Notes: generated by a model not told the origin, from the letters alone. A stretch of 64,000 bases of DNA from an uncultured Clostridia bacterium (GCA_947369085.1 CANBJR010000004.1:1-64000); one strand, 5' to 3'. Positions 31,444-41,366 are shown, numbered from the stretch's first letter. Program-made: numbers and translations.

Positions 31444-32655
31444 ATGAAAAAACTACTTTCTGTATTGCTTGCATTGGCAATGGTATGTTCATTTGCGGCA
31501 TGCTCGTCGTCAAACAGCAGTCAGACAACAGAAACAACCGTTTCTTCGCAGTCCGAAACCTCAGCTGAGACTGTCAGTACCGAGCATAACAAGGAAAAGC
31601 TTGAATGGGTTGACTATGGCGAATACAATCTTGAAGAGGACGTTCCTGCAAAGAACGTAATCCTTATGATTGGCGACGGAATGGGCAAGAATATTATCAA
31701 AGCCTCCGAGGTTGTAAAGGGCGATAAGCTTGTTATGAGCGGAATGAAATACAGAACGGACGTTACTACATACTCGCAGTCGGTAACAAACGGCTATGCA
31801 GAGTTTACTGACAGCGCAGCGTCGGCAACGGCTATGAGTACAGGTGTTAAAACTCTCAACGGCTGTATAGGCGTTGACCCTGACGGAAACAAGCTTGAAA
31901 CAATCTGTGAATACGCTCAGTCGTTTGATATGGAAACAGGACTTGTTGCAAGGCAGGTTGTAAGCCACGCGACACCTGCCGGAATGGTTGCCCACAACAG
32001 CTCAAGAGATAACTATCCGCAGATTCTCCGTGAAATGGTAAAGGCTAATGTAAATGTAATGTTCGGCGGAGGTTCACAGTACTATACAAATCCTAAGGTT
32101 AAGAAAGCTATTGATGATAATAAATATAAGTATATCACCAAGGTTGATGAACTTGAAGCCCTTAACAAGGATGATGACAAGGTGCTCGGAATGTTTGCAT
32201 ATGACAATATGGGAGCTGCTGATATGGCACCGTCGCTTACAAAAATGACTTCAAAGGCGCTTGATATGCTCGATAACGACAAGGGATTTTTCCTGATGGT
32301 AGAGGGCAGTAACATCGATACCTACGAAAGTAAGTGCGATATGGAATCAACCCTCGGTCAGATGCAGGACTTTGACAAGGCAGTTGATTATGTTCTTGCG
32401 TGGGCAGAAAAACACCACGGAACGCTTGTTATTGTAACAGCCGACCACGAAACAGGCGGTGTAACGCTTCCTGATAATCCCAAACCCGAAAATATTAACG
32501 ACAGTTGTTTTACCTCGGACGGCGAGCATACAAACACGGACGTATGGTTGTTTGCAAGCGGTGCGCAGTCAAAGGAGCTGTGCGAAAAAGATGTTATTGA
32601 CAACACCGACATCGCAAAATATATGCGCAAAGTGCTTTCAGACTCACATAAATAA
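31444..32655 (+). CDS. Alkaline phosphatase family lipoprotein (PhoA type)
   Basis: Lipobox SFAAC; active site DSAASATAMSTG; VTADHETGG. Confidence 0.93.
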   Translation: MKKLLSVLLALAMVCSFAACSSSNSSQTTETTVSSQSETSAETVSTEHNKEKLEWVDYGEYNLEEDVPAKNVILMIGDGMGKNIIKASEVVKGDKLVMSGMKYRTDVTTYSQSVTNGYAEFTDSAASATAMSTGVKTLNGCIGVDPDGNKLETICEYAQSFDMETGLVARQVVSHATPAGMVAHNSSRDNYPQILREMVKANVNVMFGGGSQYYTNPKVKKAIDDNKYKYITKVDELEALNKDDDKVLGMFAYDNMGAADMAPSLTKMTSKALDMLDNDKGFFLMVEGSNIDTYESKCDMESTLGQMQDFDKAVDYVLAWAEKHHGTLVIVTADHETGGVTLPDNPKPENINDSCFTSDGEHTNTDVWLFASGAQSKELCEKDVIDNTDIAKYMRKVLSDSHK

Positions 32656-32678
32656 TTTAAAATATGGTTTCCGAACAA

Positions 32679-32707
32679 TTGACAATTGGAAGATTATGTG
32701 ATATAAA
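32679..32707 (+). promoter_or_regulatory. Promoter of ABC-F leader
   Basis: TTGACA (32679-32684), 17-nt spacer, TATAAA (32702-32707). Confidence 0.7.
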
Positions 32708-32739
32708 GTAAAAGAAATCTATTTGAACGGAGTGAAAAA

Positions 32740-32760
32740 ATGAGAAATCTTTTCTGCTGA
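32740..32760 (+). CDS. Leader peptide MRNLFC (attenuator uORF)
   Basis: ATGAGAAATCTTTTCTGCTGA preceded by CGGAGTG RBS, upstream of a terminator and an ABC-F gene. Confidence 0.6.
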   Translation: MRNLFC

Positions 32761-32945
32761 TTTTTATTTAAAGGTAAATAAAGTAACGGTGTATCCGTTT
32801 GCTTTACTGCGCCTTTTAGCGGAAAAGTTCTTGTTTTTGCTCGTGTTGATTTGTTTCTCTGATATTGCTATGCTTATATTCCGTCAAGTGGGAAAAGTTT
32901 TTGATTTTTCTATGGAATATCAGCATTGAGAGATTCCCTGTGTTT

Positions 32946-32987
32946 TACGGGCGGCAGAGCTTTTCTGCTGTCCGTATTTTATTTTTT
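32946..32987 (+). terminator. Leader (attenuator) terminator
   Basis: UACGGGCGGCAGA-loop-UCUGCUGUCCGUA stem then TTTTATTTTTT, 13 nt before the ABC-F start codon. Confidence 0.85.
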
Positions 32988-32999
32988 AGGGGGAATTTT

Positions 33000-34496
33000 A
33001 TGTCACTAATTGTTATTTCAAACCTGACCTTTGCTTATGACGGCAGTTTTGACAATGTTTTTGAAAATGTAAATTTACAGTTGGATACCGACTGGAAGCT
33101 CGGTTTAACAGGAAGAAACGGCAGGGGAAAGACTACTTTGCTAAGACTTTTAATGGGAAAGTACGAGTACAAGGGGAGCATTTATTCAAGCGTTGAGTTT
33201 GAGTATTTTCCGTTTGAGGTGAAAGATAAGTCAAGACTTACTTACGAGGTTGCAGAAGAAATCTGCCCCGATTATGAATACTGGAAGCTTGTAAGAGAGC
33301 TTAATTTTCTTGAAGTAAACGAGGAGGTGCTTTACCGTCCGTTTAAGACGCTTTCCAACGGCGAGCGTACAAAGGTGATGATGGCGCTTTTGTTTATCAA
33401 GGACAACAGATTTTTGCTGATTGACGAACCTACCAATCATCTGGATATGGAGGGCAGAAGAATTGTCAGTAAATACCTCAACTCAAAAAAGGGGTTTATC
33501 CTTGTTTCGCACGACAGAACCTTTCTTGACGGCTGCACGGACCACATTATGTCAATAAATCGCAGTGATATTACAATAATGAAAGGTAATTTTTCGCAGT
33601 GGTTTGAAAATAAGGAAAGACAGGACAGCTTTGAGCTTGCCGAAAACCAGAAGCTTAAAAAAGAGATTAAACGGCTTGAAAAGACTGCAAGGCAAAAGTC
33701 GGAGTGGGCAGACAGGTCGGAAAGGAAAAAGATTGGATTTGACCCGTTAAAGGTTGAGAAAAGTATTAGCAGACGTGCTTACGAGGGTGCAAAGTCAAAA
33801 AAGATGATGAAGCGCTCAAAGCAGATTGAACAACGAAGTTTTCAGGCGGTTGAGGAGAAGTCAAAGCTTCTTAAAAATTTAGAGCGTGAAGATGATTTAA
33901 AAATCACGCCTATTGAATATGTAAAAGGCACGCTTGCAGAATTTGAAAACGCAGCAATATCCTACGACGGCAGAACAGTTTGCAGTAATGTAAACTTTAA
34001 AATTGAAAAAGGCGACAGAATTGCACTCTGCGGAAAAAACGGCAGCGGAAAGTCAAGCGTAATAAAGCTGTTGTGCGGAAATAATATTGATTACAGCGGC
34101 AGAGTGTTTGTCGGAAGCGGGCTTGTAATTTCATATGTTGTGCAGGATACAGACGGCTTGTCGGGCAATCTGAAGGATTATGCCGAACAGATGAATATTG
34201 ATGAAAGCCTTTTTAAGGCAATTTTACGCAAACTTGATTTTCAAAGGACGCAGTTTGATAAGAATATGCAGGATTTCAGCGGAGGTCAGAAGAAAAAGGT
34301 GCTGATAGCCGCAAGCCTTTGTCAAAAGGCACACTTATATGTGTGGGACGAGCCGCTGAATTTTATTGACGTTATTTCAAGAATACAGATTGAAAAGCTT
34401 ATTAAGAAATTTAATCCTACAATGCTTTTTGTAGAGCACGACGCCGCTTTTTGTGAAAACACCGCAAATAAAACCGTGATACTCAGCAATGATTAG
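33000..34496 (+). CDS. Lsa/CplR-like ABC-F ribosomal protection protein
   Basis: Two ABC domains without TMDs; closely resembles the Lsa family as recalled (NWKLGLxGRNGRGKTTLLRLL, WDEPLNFIDV, MLFVEHD). Start corrected from 32865 to 33000. Confidence 0.85.
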   Translation: MSLIVISNLTFAYDGSFDNVFENVNLQLDTDWKLGLTGRNGRGKTTLLRLLMGKYEYKGSIYSSVEFEYFPFEVKDKSRLTYEVAEEICPDYEYWKLVRELNFLEVNEEVLYRPFKTLSNGERTKVMMALLFIKDNRFLLIDEPTNHLDMEGRRIVSKYLNSKKGFILVSHDRTFLDGCTDHIMSINRSDITIMKGNFSQWFENKERQDSFELAENQKLKKEIKRLEKTARQKSEWADRSERKKIGFDPLKVEKSISRRAYEGAKSKKMMKRSKQIEQRSFQAVEEKSKLLKNLEREDDLKITPIEYVKGTLAEFENAAISYDGRTVCSNVNFKIEKGDRIALCGKNGSGKSSVIKLLCGNNIDYSGRVFVGSGLVISYVVQDTDGLSGNLKDYAEQMNIDESLFKAILRKLDFQRTQFDKNMQDFSGGQKKKVLIAASLCQKAHLYVWDEPLNFIDVISRIQIEKLIKKFNPTMLFVEHDAAFCENTANKTVILSND

Positions 34497-34510
34497 AAAG
34501 TCTGAGCATA

Positions 34511-34540
34511 GAAAAAAGCCACCCTTTTACGGGTGGCTGC
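34511..34540 (-). terminator. Terminator downstream of khpA
   Basis: GCCACCCTTTTACGGGTGGC, minus strand followed by TTTTTTC. Confidence 0.75.
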
Positions 34541-34542
34541 TA

Positions 34543-34776
34543 TCAGTCAATTTCAACCATAATCTTTTCATCGCTGCGAATTGCCGCACTGCGGGCAATT
34601 GTGCGGATAGCCTTGGCAATTCTGCCCTGCTTGCCGATTATTCTGCCCATGTCGTTCTCTGCAACGTGAATGTGATAAACGGTTGTGCCGTCCTCTGTCG
34701 GTGCGTCAGCTTCAACGTTCACCGAATCGGGATCGTCAACAAGACCTTTTGCGATTATAGCAAGTAATTCCTGCAT
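34543..34776 (-). CDS. khpA: KH-domain RNA-binding protein KhpA
   Basis: HVAENDMGRIIGKQGRIAKAIRTI KH motif; next to rpsP. Confidence 0.95.
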   Translation of the reverse strand: MQELLAIIAKGLVDDPDSVNVEADAPTEDGTTVYHIHVAENDMGRIIGKQGRIAKAIRTIARSAAIRSDEKIMVEID

Positions 34777-34802
34777 AACATAAGTCCTTTCCTGCTTCGC
34801 AA

Positions 34803-35057
34803 TTATTTAATTACGCCGTTTTTCTTAAGAAGTGCCTTTACTGTATCTGTGGGCTGTGCACCGTTAGCAATCCACTTCTTAACAGCCTCCTCGTCAACCT
34901 TGAACTCGCTGGGGTTCTTAAGGATGTCGTATGTTCCGATTTCCTCAATGAAACGACCGTTTCTTGGATATCTGGAGTCTGCAACTACTACTCTGTAGAA
35001 AGGAGCTTTCTTTGAACCCATTCTTCTGAGTCTGATTTTTACTGCCATGATTTTCAC
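34803..35057 (-). CDS. rpsP: 30S ribosomal protein S16
   Basis: [39 protein letters not shown]. Confidence 0.98.
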   Translation of the reverse strand: MKIMAVKIRLRRMGSKKAPFYRVVVADSRYPRNGRFIEEIGTYDILKNPSEFKVDEEAVKKWIANGAQPTDTVKALLKKNGVIK

Positions 35058-35123
35058 CTCTATAAAATTAATTAAAATATATATTCACCAAAAGCTTGGA
35101 TGAATGACTTGTTTTACCGATTA

Positions 35124-36494
35124 TTATTTCATTGGCGGCATTCCGCCCATAGGCATTCCGCCGAGGCCCGGAAGCATATTTCTCTTTTTCTTCTTGCCGT
35201 TTTTGCCTTTTGATTTTAACTGCTTCATCATCTTCTGCATCTGCTCAAGCTGTTTGATAAGGCGGTTGACTTCTTCAACCGTTCTGCCCGAGCCTGCCGC
35301 AATTCTGCGTTTCCTTGACGGATTCAAAACAGATGGATTGCTTCTTTCTTCCTCGGTCATTGATAGGATAATAGCCTGAACCCAGTCAATTTGTCTGTCG
35401 TCAATATCAACGTCCTCAAGCTGTTTGCCAAGTCCGGGAATCTTTGCAAGAATACCCTTTAGCGGTCCCATCTTTTTGACCTGTTCAAATTGCTCGTTTA
35501 AGTCGTTAAAGTCGAATTTGTTGGACATCATTTTTTGAGCCATCTGTTCGGCTTTTTTTTGGTCAATTTTGCTCTGTGCGTCCTCAATAAGGGTTAGAAC
35601 GTCGCCCATTCCGAGAATACGGCTTGCCATACGGTCGGGGTGGAAAACCTCAATATCTTCAAGTTTTTCGCCAGTGCCTGCAAATTTAATAGGTTTGCCT
35701 GTAACAGCTTTAACGGAAAGAGCCGCACCGCCTCTGGTATCACCGTCAAGTTTTGTGAGAATTACGCCTGAAATTTCAAGAAGCTCGTTAAAGCTCTTTG
35801 CAACGTTTACAGCGTCTTGACCTGTCATAGAGTCAATTACAAGCAGAATTTCGTCAGGATTAACCTCGGACTTAACCTCTTTAAGCTCATTCATAAGAGC
35901 TTCGTCAATGTGAAGTCTGCCTGCGGTGTCAAGAATTACTACATCGTTGCCGTAGTCCTTTGCTTGTTTGATTGCGGCTTTAGCAATCTTGACGGGATTT
36001 TCTGTTCCCATTTCAAACACGGGAACGCCCGCCTTGCCGCCGACAACCTTTAACTGGTCAATAGCAGCGGGACGGTAGATGTCGCATGCAACAAGCAGAG
36101 GTCTGCGATTTTGCGCTTTAAGCATTTTTGCAAGCTTAGCCGCATGAGTTGTTTTACCTGAACCCTGCAAGCCGCAGAGCATAATTACTGTCGGAGGTTT
36201 TGATGCAAATTCAATTCTTGCGCCCTCTCCGCCCATAAGAGAAGTTAGCTCTTCGTCAACTATTTTTATTACCATCTGCGCGGGGGTAAGACTTTCCATA
36301 ACGTCCTGACCTACCGCACGTTCGGTAACCTTGTTTGTGAAATCCTTGGCAACCTTGTAGTTTACGTCGGCTTCAAGCAGTGCGAGCCTTACCTCACGCA
36401 TAGCTTCTTTAACGTCGCTCTCGGAAAGCTTGCCTTTGTTCTTCAATTTTTTGAATGCGTTGCTTAGTTTGTCTGCAAGTCCTTCAAAAGCCAT
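35124..36494 (-). CDS. ffh: Signal recognition particle protein Ffh
   Basis: [24 protein letters not shown], Met-rich C-terminus. Confidence 0.98.
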   Translation of the reverse strand: MAFEGLADKLSNAFKKLKNKGKLSESDVKEAMREVRLALLEADVNYKVAKDFTNKVTERAVGQDVMESLTPAQMVIKIVDEELTSLMGGEGARIEFASKPPTVIMLCGLQGSGKTTHAAKLAKMLKAQNRRPLLVACDIYRPAAIDQLKVVGGKAGVPVFEMGTENPVKIAKAAIKQAKDYGNDVVILDTAGRLHIDEALMNELKEVKSEVNPDEILLVIDSMTGQDAVNVAKSFNELLEISGVILTKLDGDTRGGAALSVKAVTGKPIKFAGTGEKLEDIEVFHPDRMASRILGMGDVLTLIEDAQSKIDQKKAEQMAQKMMSNKFDFNDLNEQFEQVKKMGPLKGILAKIPGLGKQLEDVDIDDRQIDWVQAIILSMTEEERSNPSVLNPSRKRRIAAGSGRTVEEVNRLIKQLEQMQKMMKQLKSKGKNGKKKKRNMLPGLGGMPMGGMPPMK

Positions 36495-36505
36495 AAAATT
36501 TCCTC

Positions 36506-36856
36506 TTATTCTTTAAGTGTGTCTGCCGTTCTTTTAATTTTGCCGGCAAGCGCTTTTATGTTGTTGTCGTGTGAATTGTCAAAGATTTCCTGCGCAACGG
36601 CTGAAATTTCTTCAAGTCCCTTTTCAAGTTCGCAGAATCTTTTGTAAAGGCCGAGCTTTTTTTCATAATCAAAAAGCTGTTGCTCACATCGTTTGATGCT
36701 GTCGCGCACGCCTTGCCTTGTAATTCCCGTCTGGTCGGCAATTTCGGCAAGCGACAAATCGTCGTTGTAGTAAAGGTCGATTGCCTTTCTGCCCGACGGC
36801 TTCAAAAGCTCGCCGTAAAAGTCAAACAGCAGTGAAACTTCAATGTTCTTTTCCAT
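36506..36856 (-). CDS. ylxM: YlxM family SRP-associated HTH protein
   Basis: LFDFYGELLKPSGRKAIDLYYNDDLSLAEIADQTGITRQGVRDSIKR. Confidence 0.93.
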   Translation of the reverse strand: MEKNIEVSLLFDFYGELLKPSGRKAIDLYYNDDLSLAEIADQTGITRQGVRDSIKRCEQQLFDYEKKLGLYKRFCELEKGLEEISAVAQEIFDNSHDNNIKALAGKIKRTADTLKE

Positions 36857-37234
36857 TTTTTCAGCTCCCTGCCGTACAAAAACGAAATGAGATGTAAAGT
36901 AAATTTCTTTACACCAACGAAATTATAATACATACCGACTGTTTTGTCAAGAAATTTCTGTAAAAAAGCTGTTTCTGTATTTTGTATGATATAGGTATGG
37001 ATATTTTCTCGAATGAGTTTTATTAAAGAACAGTGCATTTTAAACGCTGTAAGTACAACATAAGCAGTATGATTTTTCGCCCGAATTGAAGATATAACAA
37101 TAAATATTACAAACAAGACTTTTTTATAACTTGCGTTTTCGTCACATTTTACAAAAATTAAAATTTTAGTTAAAAAAGCTATTTTTTATGAGTTTTTATT
37201 TTGCATTTGTGGTATAATTGTTTTGTTAAATTAG

Positions 37235-38212
37235 TTGAAACAGGAGTTTTGCCTTACGGAACAAATTCTGAATATTGATAGAATGGAAAGCGCAGTTGCC
37301 CTTTTTGGAAGTTTTGACGAGAACATAAAACTTATCGAAAAGGAGTTCGGCGTTCGTATAACCTGCCGTGACAGCGAGCTTAAAATCGACGGCGAGGCTG
37401 AAAGCGTGTCAAAAGCAGGCAGGGTGATTGAAAGCCTTTTGCGCCTGATTAACCGAGGAGAATTGCTTTCGGAGCAAAACATTCGCTACTGCATTTCACT
37501 TGTCAATGACGACAGCGAGGAAAAAATTGAACAGCTTGCAGGTGATTGTATCTGCATTACTTCGAAGGGCAAGCCGATTAAACCAAAGACAATCGGTCAG
37601 AAGCGTTACTGCAATATGATTGCCGATAACACAATTACAATCGGCGTAGGTCCTGCCGGAACAGGCAAAACCTACCTTGCGGTTGCAATGGCGGTTACTG
37701 CGTTTCGCAGTAAACAGATTAACAGAATTATTTTAACCCGTCCTGCTGTTGAAGCAGGTGAAAAGCTCGGATTTTTGCCCGGCGACCTGCAAAGCAAGGT
37801 TGACCCTTATCTTCGTCCGCTGTATGACGCTCTGTTTGATATGCTCGGAGCAGAAACGTATCAGAAATACGTTGAGCGGGGTAATATTGAGGTTGCACCT
37901 CTTGCGTATATGCGAGGCAGAACGCTTGATGACAGCTTTATAATACTTGACGAGGCACAGAATACAACAAGTGAGCAGATGAAGATGTTTCTTACACGTC
38001 TCGGATTTAACTCCAAAATGGTAATTACGGGCGATATTACGCAGATTGACCTGCCCAGAGGAGCTAAAAGCGGACTAAAAGACTGCATTAAAATTCTGAA
38101 AAACATTGAGGGAATAGGAAGTTGTACGTTTGATGAGCGTGACGTTGTGCGCCATAGACTTGTTCAGGATATTATCAAAGCTTATGCAAAGTATGAAAAC
38201 ACAAGGACATAG
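37235..38212 (+). CDS. phoH: PhoH family protein
   Basis: GPAGTGKTYLAVAMAVTAF...FIILDEAQNTTSEQMKMFLTRLGFNSKMVITGD. TTG start. Confidence 0.95.
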   Translation: MKQEFCLTEQILNIDRMESAVALFGSFDENIKLIEKEFGVRITCRDSELKIDGEAESVSKAGRVIESLLRLINRGELLSEQNIRYCISLVNDDSEEKIEQLAGDCICITSKGKPIKPKTIGQKRYCNMIADNTITIGVGPAGTGKTYLAVAMAVTAFRSKQINRIILTRPAVEAGEKLGFLPGDLQSKVDPYLRPLYDALFDMLGAETYQKYVERGNIEVAPLAYMRGRTLDDSFIILDEAQNTTSEQMKMFLTRLGFNSKMVITGDITQIDLPRGAKSGLKDCIKILKNIEGIGSCTFDERDVVRHRLVQDIIKAYAKYENTRT

Positions 38213-38283
38213 TAAATTTAACATAACGCAATTGGGTATCGGGTTATGTTTAAATATAAAATCTGTTGAAAGGAATGGTTAAA

Positions 38284-38796
38284 ATGGCAGATAACAAAAT
38301 AAGAGTAGTGATAACGAACAAACAAAAGACAGTAAAAATCCCTACGGGAATAAGAATGCTTGTGCGCCGTTGTTGTAACGCAGTGCTTCAGATGGAAAAA
38401 TTTGAAGGACCTGCCGAAATCAGCGTTACCTTTACTGATAACAAAGGCATAAAAGAGCTTAACAGTCAGTATCGCAACAAGGATATTGAAACAGACGTGC
38501 TTTCATTCCCGATGGGTGAAAACGGCGTTTATGATACCGATATGGAAACGGGAGCAAAGATTCTCGGCGATGTTGTAATTTCAATGGAAAAGGCAAGAGA
38601 TCAGGCTGAGCTTTTCGGACATTCTCTCCAAAGAGAGGTTGGCTATCTTACTGCTCACAGCGTGCTTCATCTTCTCGGCTATGACCATATGGAGAACCTT
38701 GAAAAAGTAAGAATGAGAGAGAAAGAAGAGCTTGTTATGGAACAGCTCGGACTTCCTGCCTCATCAAGCTACATAGTTGATGACGCTTTGATTTGA
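38284..38796 (+). CDS. ybeY: rRNA maturation RNase YbeY
   Basis: HSVLHLLGYDH metal-binding motif. Confidence 0.96.
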   Translation: MADNKIRVVITNKQKTVKIPTGIRMLVRRCCNAVLQMEKFEGPAEISVTFTDNKGIKELNSQYRNKDIETDVLSFPMGENGVYDTDMETGAKILGDVVISMEKARDQAELFGHSLQREVGYLTAHSVLHLLGYDHMENLEKVRMREKEELVMEQLGLPASSSYIVDDALI

Positions 38797-38797
38797 T

Positions 38798-39286
38798 ATG
38801 AAAAAACAGATTTTAAGCTTTAAATGTGCCTTTCGAGGTATATGGTACACGGTTAAAAGTGAGAGCCATATGAGGTTTCATATGGTAGCGGGATTTTACG
38901 TTCTGTTGTTTTCTCTTTTTTATGATTTCTCGGTTGCTCAGACTGCTTTGTTGATTATTCTGACAGCGCTTATTATGGCTGCCGAAATTGTAAACACCTG
39001 TATTGAAGAGCTTTGCAATCTGATTTCTGACAGATACGAACCGCTTATCAGAGTTGCAAAAGATACTGCGGCGGGGGCGGTGCTTGTTCTGTCAATTGCG
39101 GCTGTAGCCGTAGCCGCAGTTTTCTTTCTCGATTTTGACGTGCTTTACGGGATTTTTCTTTTCTTTAGCGATAATCCCTTTTTGCTCGTACTGCTTTTAA
39201 TTTCAGCCGTTTTTTCGGTTGTTTTTGTAAAGCTCGGCCCTGTCAAAATCAAGGAAAAGCTTTTGCGCCTAAAAGTAAAGAAATAA
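38798..39286 (+). CDS. dgkA: Diacylglycerol/undecaprenol kinase family protein
   Basis: AAEIVNTCIEELCNLISDRYEPLIRVAKDTAAGAVLV. Confidence 0.93.
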   Translation: MKKQILSFKCAFRGIWYTVKSESHMRFHMVAGFYVLLFSLFYDFSVAQTALLIILTALIMAAEIVNTCIEELCNLISDRYEPLIRVAKDTAAGAVLVLSIAAVAVAAVFFLDFDVLYGIFLFFSDNPFLLVLLLISAVFSVVFVKLGPVKIKEKLLRLKVKK

Positions 39287-39341
39287 TAAAAGGGGCATAC
39301 TGTATTCGGTTTGCCCCGAATTTTTGTATAAGAGGTAATTG

Positions 39342-40250
39342 ATGAATACTAACGATAAATCCGCTTTTGTCGCTATAGTCGGCAGACCGAATGTTGGCAA
39401 AAGCTCAATACTAAACAGACTTCTCGGACAGAAAATCGCAATTGTTTCAAGCAAGCCGCAGACCACCAGAAACAGAATTACGGGTGTGCTTACAGACGGT
39501 GAATATCAGCTTGTTTTCTTTGATACGCCCGGTATGCATAAACCCAAAAATTCACTGGGCAAGTATATGGTGCGTTCCGTAAATGAATCCGTAGGCGGAG
39601 TTGACTGCTGTATGCTCGTTGTTGAGGCAGACAAAGAACCCGGAAACACGGAGATTGCGCTCATTGAAAAATTCAAGGCACTTGAAATGCCTGCAATTCT
39701 TGCCATTAACAAAATTGATATGCTCAGGGAAAAAGACGCTTTGATGAAGCAGATTCTTGACTACACAAAGCTCTATAATTTTGAGGCTGTCGTGCCGGTA
39801 AGCGCACAGGACGGCAGCGGTATGAGCGAACTTCTGGACGAGCTTAAAAAGCAGTCGAGTGAGGGAGGTCATTACTTTGACGATGATACTCTCACCGACC
39901 AGCCCGAAAGGGTAATTGTAGCCGAGATTATCCGTGAAAAGATTTTAAGACTCTGTGACAAAGAAATTCCGCACGGTACTGCTGTTGTAATCGAAAAAAT
40001 GAAAACAAGGGACAACGGTATTTTGGATATTGACGCAACTATTTTCTGTGAGCGTGACACGCATAAGAGAATAATTATAGGAAAAAGCGGCGCAATGCTC
40101 AAAAAAATCAGCACGTTTGCCCGTCAGGATATCGAAAACTTTTTTGACTGCAAGGTGTTTTTGCAGACGTGGGTAAAGGTAAAAGAGGATTGGCGCAACC
40201 GTGCGCAGATTTTGCAGAATTTCGGTTTTGATGAAAAGAATTTTGATTGA
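39342..40250 (+). CDS. era: GTPase Era
   Basis: GRPNVGKSSILNRLLGQKIAIVSSKPQTTRNRI; C-terminal KH domain. Confidence 0.97.
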   Translation: MNTNDKSAFVAIVGRPNVGKSSILNRLLGQKIAIVSSKPQTTRNRITGVLTDGEYQLVFFDTPGMHKPKNSLGKYMVRSVNESVGGVDCCMLVVEADKEPGNTEIALIEKFKALEMPAILAINKIDMLREKDALMKQILDYTKLYNFEAVVPVSAQDGSGMSELLDELKKQSSEGGHYFDDDTLTDQPERVIVAEIIREKILRLCDKEIPHGTAVVIEKMKTRDNGILDIDATIFCERDTHKRIIIGKSGAMLKKISTFARQDIENFFDCKVFLQTWVKVKEDWRNRAQILQNFGFDEKNFD

Positions 40251-40720
40251 TGAGAGCAGTATTAACTAAAGCGGTGTTTTCCGATTGCGGACAAATCCAT
40301 AAAATGCAGGTTTCGGCATTTGCTGAACTGCTTGAAAAATATCGTGACTATGAAACAAATCCTGCGTCGGAATCACTTGAAAAGATACAAAATAAATTCA
40401 GCCAATCCTTTACCGATTATTATTTTATTATGCTCGGAAATACAAAAATCGGCGTTATGAGAGTAGTAAGATTAAGCGACACAGTTTGCAGAATATCGCC
40501 GATGTTCATTTTGCCCGAATATCAGAATAATGGCTATGCTCAATATGCTTTGTCGGCTGTTGAAAAGTTATATCCTAATGTAAATGAATGGCAGCTTGAT
40601 ACTATAAAAGAAGAAAGCAAACTTTGCTGTTTGTATGAGAAATGCGGATATACTCCGACAGGCAAAGAAGAAGTCATAAAAGACGGAATGACGATTGTTT
40701 ATTACCGCAAGCAGGTTTAG
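40247..40720 (+). CDS. GNAT family N-acetyltransferase
   Basis: FILPEYQNNGYAQYALSAVEKLYP acetyl-CoA motif; overlaps era stop by 4 nt. Confidence 0.85.
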   Translation: MMRAVLTKAVFSDCGQIHKMQVSAFAELLEKYRDYETNPASESLEKIQNKFSQSFTDYYFIMLGNTKIGVMRVVRLSDTVCRISPMFILPEYQNNGYAQYALSAVEKLYPNVNEWQLDTIKEESKLCCLYEKCGYTPTGKEEVIKDGMTIVYYRKQV

Positions 40721-40750
40721 AATTATGTAAAGCTATAGACTTATTCCAAT

Positions 40751-40776
40751 GTAGGGAACGACCCTTGTGTCGTTCC
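40751..40776. repeat. REP-like palindrome GTAGGGAACGACCCTTGTGTCGTTCC
   Basis: Reverse complement matches 41064-41089 with one mismatch. Confidence 0.85.
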
Positions 40777-40805
40777 TAATGGTTAAAATACCAAGGTGAG
40801 ATTTT

Positions 40806-41300
40806 ATGCCTTTCTTTAGCAGAAAACCGCAACGTCTGAAAAATTATGATTATTCCCGGAATAATGCGTATTTTCTTACAATATGCACGCAGAATAAAAA
40901 ACATATTTTAGGAAGTATTGCAGATGGAAAGATGATTTTAAGCGAGTTCGGCAAACAGGTTGATAACCGTATTTTAAATATTGAAAAAATATGCGGCACC
41001 AAGATTGAAAATTACGTGATTATGCCTAATCATATTCATACTTTGCTTTTGATTGACGGTATAGGAACGACACAGGGGTCGTTCCCTACAGTATCTCGGA
41101 TTTTGCAGAAATTAAAATCTGTTACAACATTAGATTATATTATCGGTGTTAAATCAGGTTTATATGAACCCTTTGAAAATAAAATCTGGCAAAAATCTTT
41201 TCACGACCATATTATCCGCAATAAAAATGATTATTTGAAAATTTGGGAATATATAGAAAACAATCCTCTCAAATGGAATTTGGATTGCTACTATAATTAA
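40806..41300 (+). mobile_element. REP-associated tyrosine transposase (RAYT, Y1_Tnp/IS200-like)
   Basis: RNNAYFLTICTQNKKHILGSI...ENYVIMPNHIHTLLLIDG (HUH pair HIH); no IS ends apparent. Confidence 0.9.
41064..41089. repeat. REP-like palindrome GGAACGACACAGGGGTCGTTCCCTAC inside the RAYT coding sequence
   Basis: Inverted near-identical copy of 40751-40776; translated in frame as GTTQGSFPT. Confidence 0.9.
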
Positions 41301-41366
41301 AATATCCAGAATCTGCTTTATATAAAATCGCACTATCCGAAAACAATAAATTCGGAGGTGTTTTAA

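Noticed and set aside
32865-32999. N-terminal extension of the ABC-F ORF (MLCLYSVKWEKFLIF...)
   Set aside because: It overlaps the attenuator terminator and lacks ABC-F homology; the start at 33000 follows GGGGGAATTTT and begins the ABC domain.
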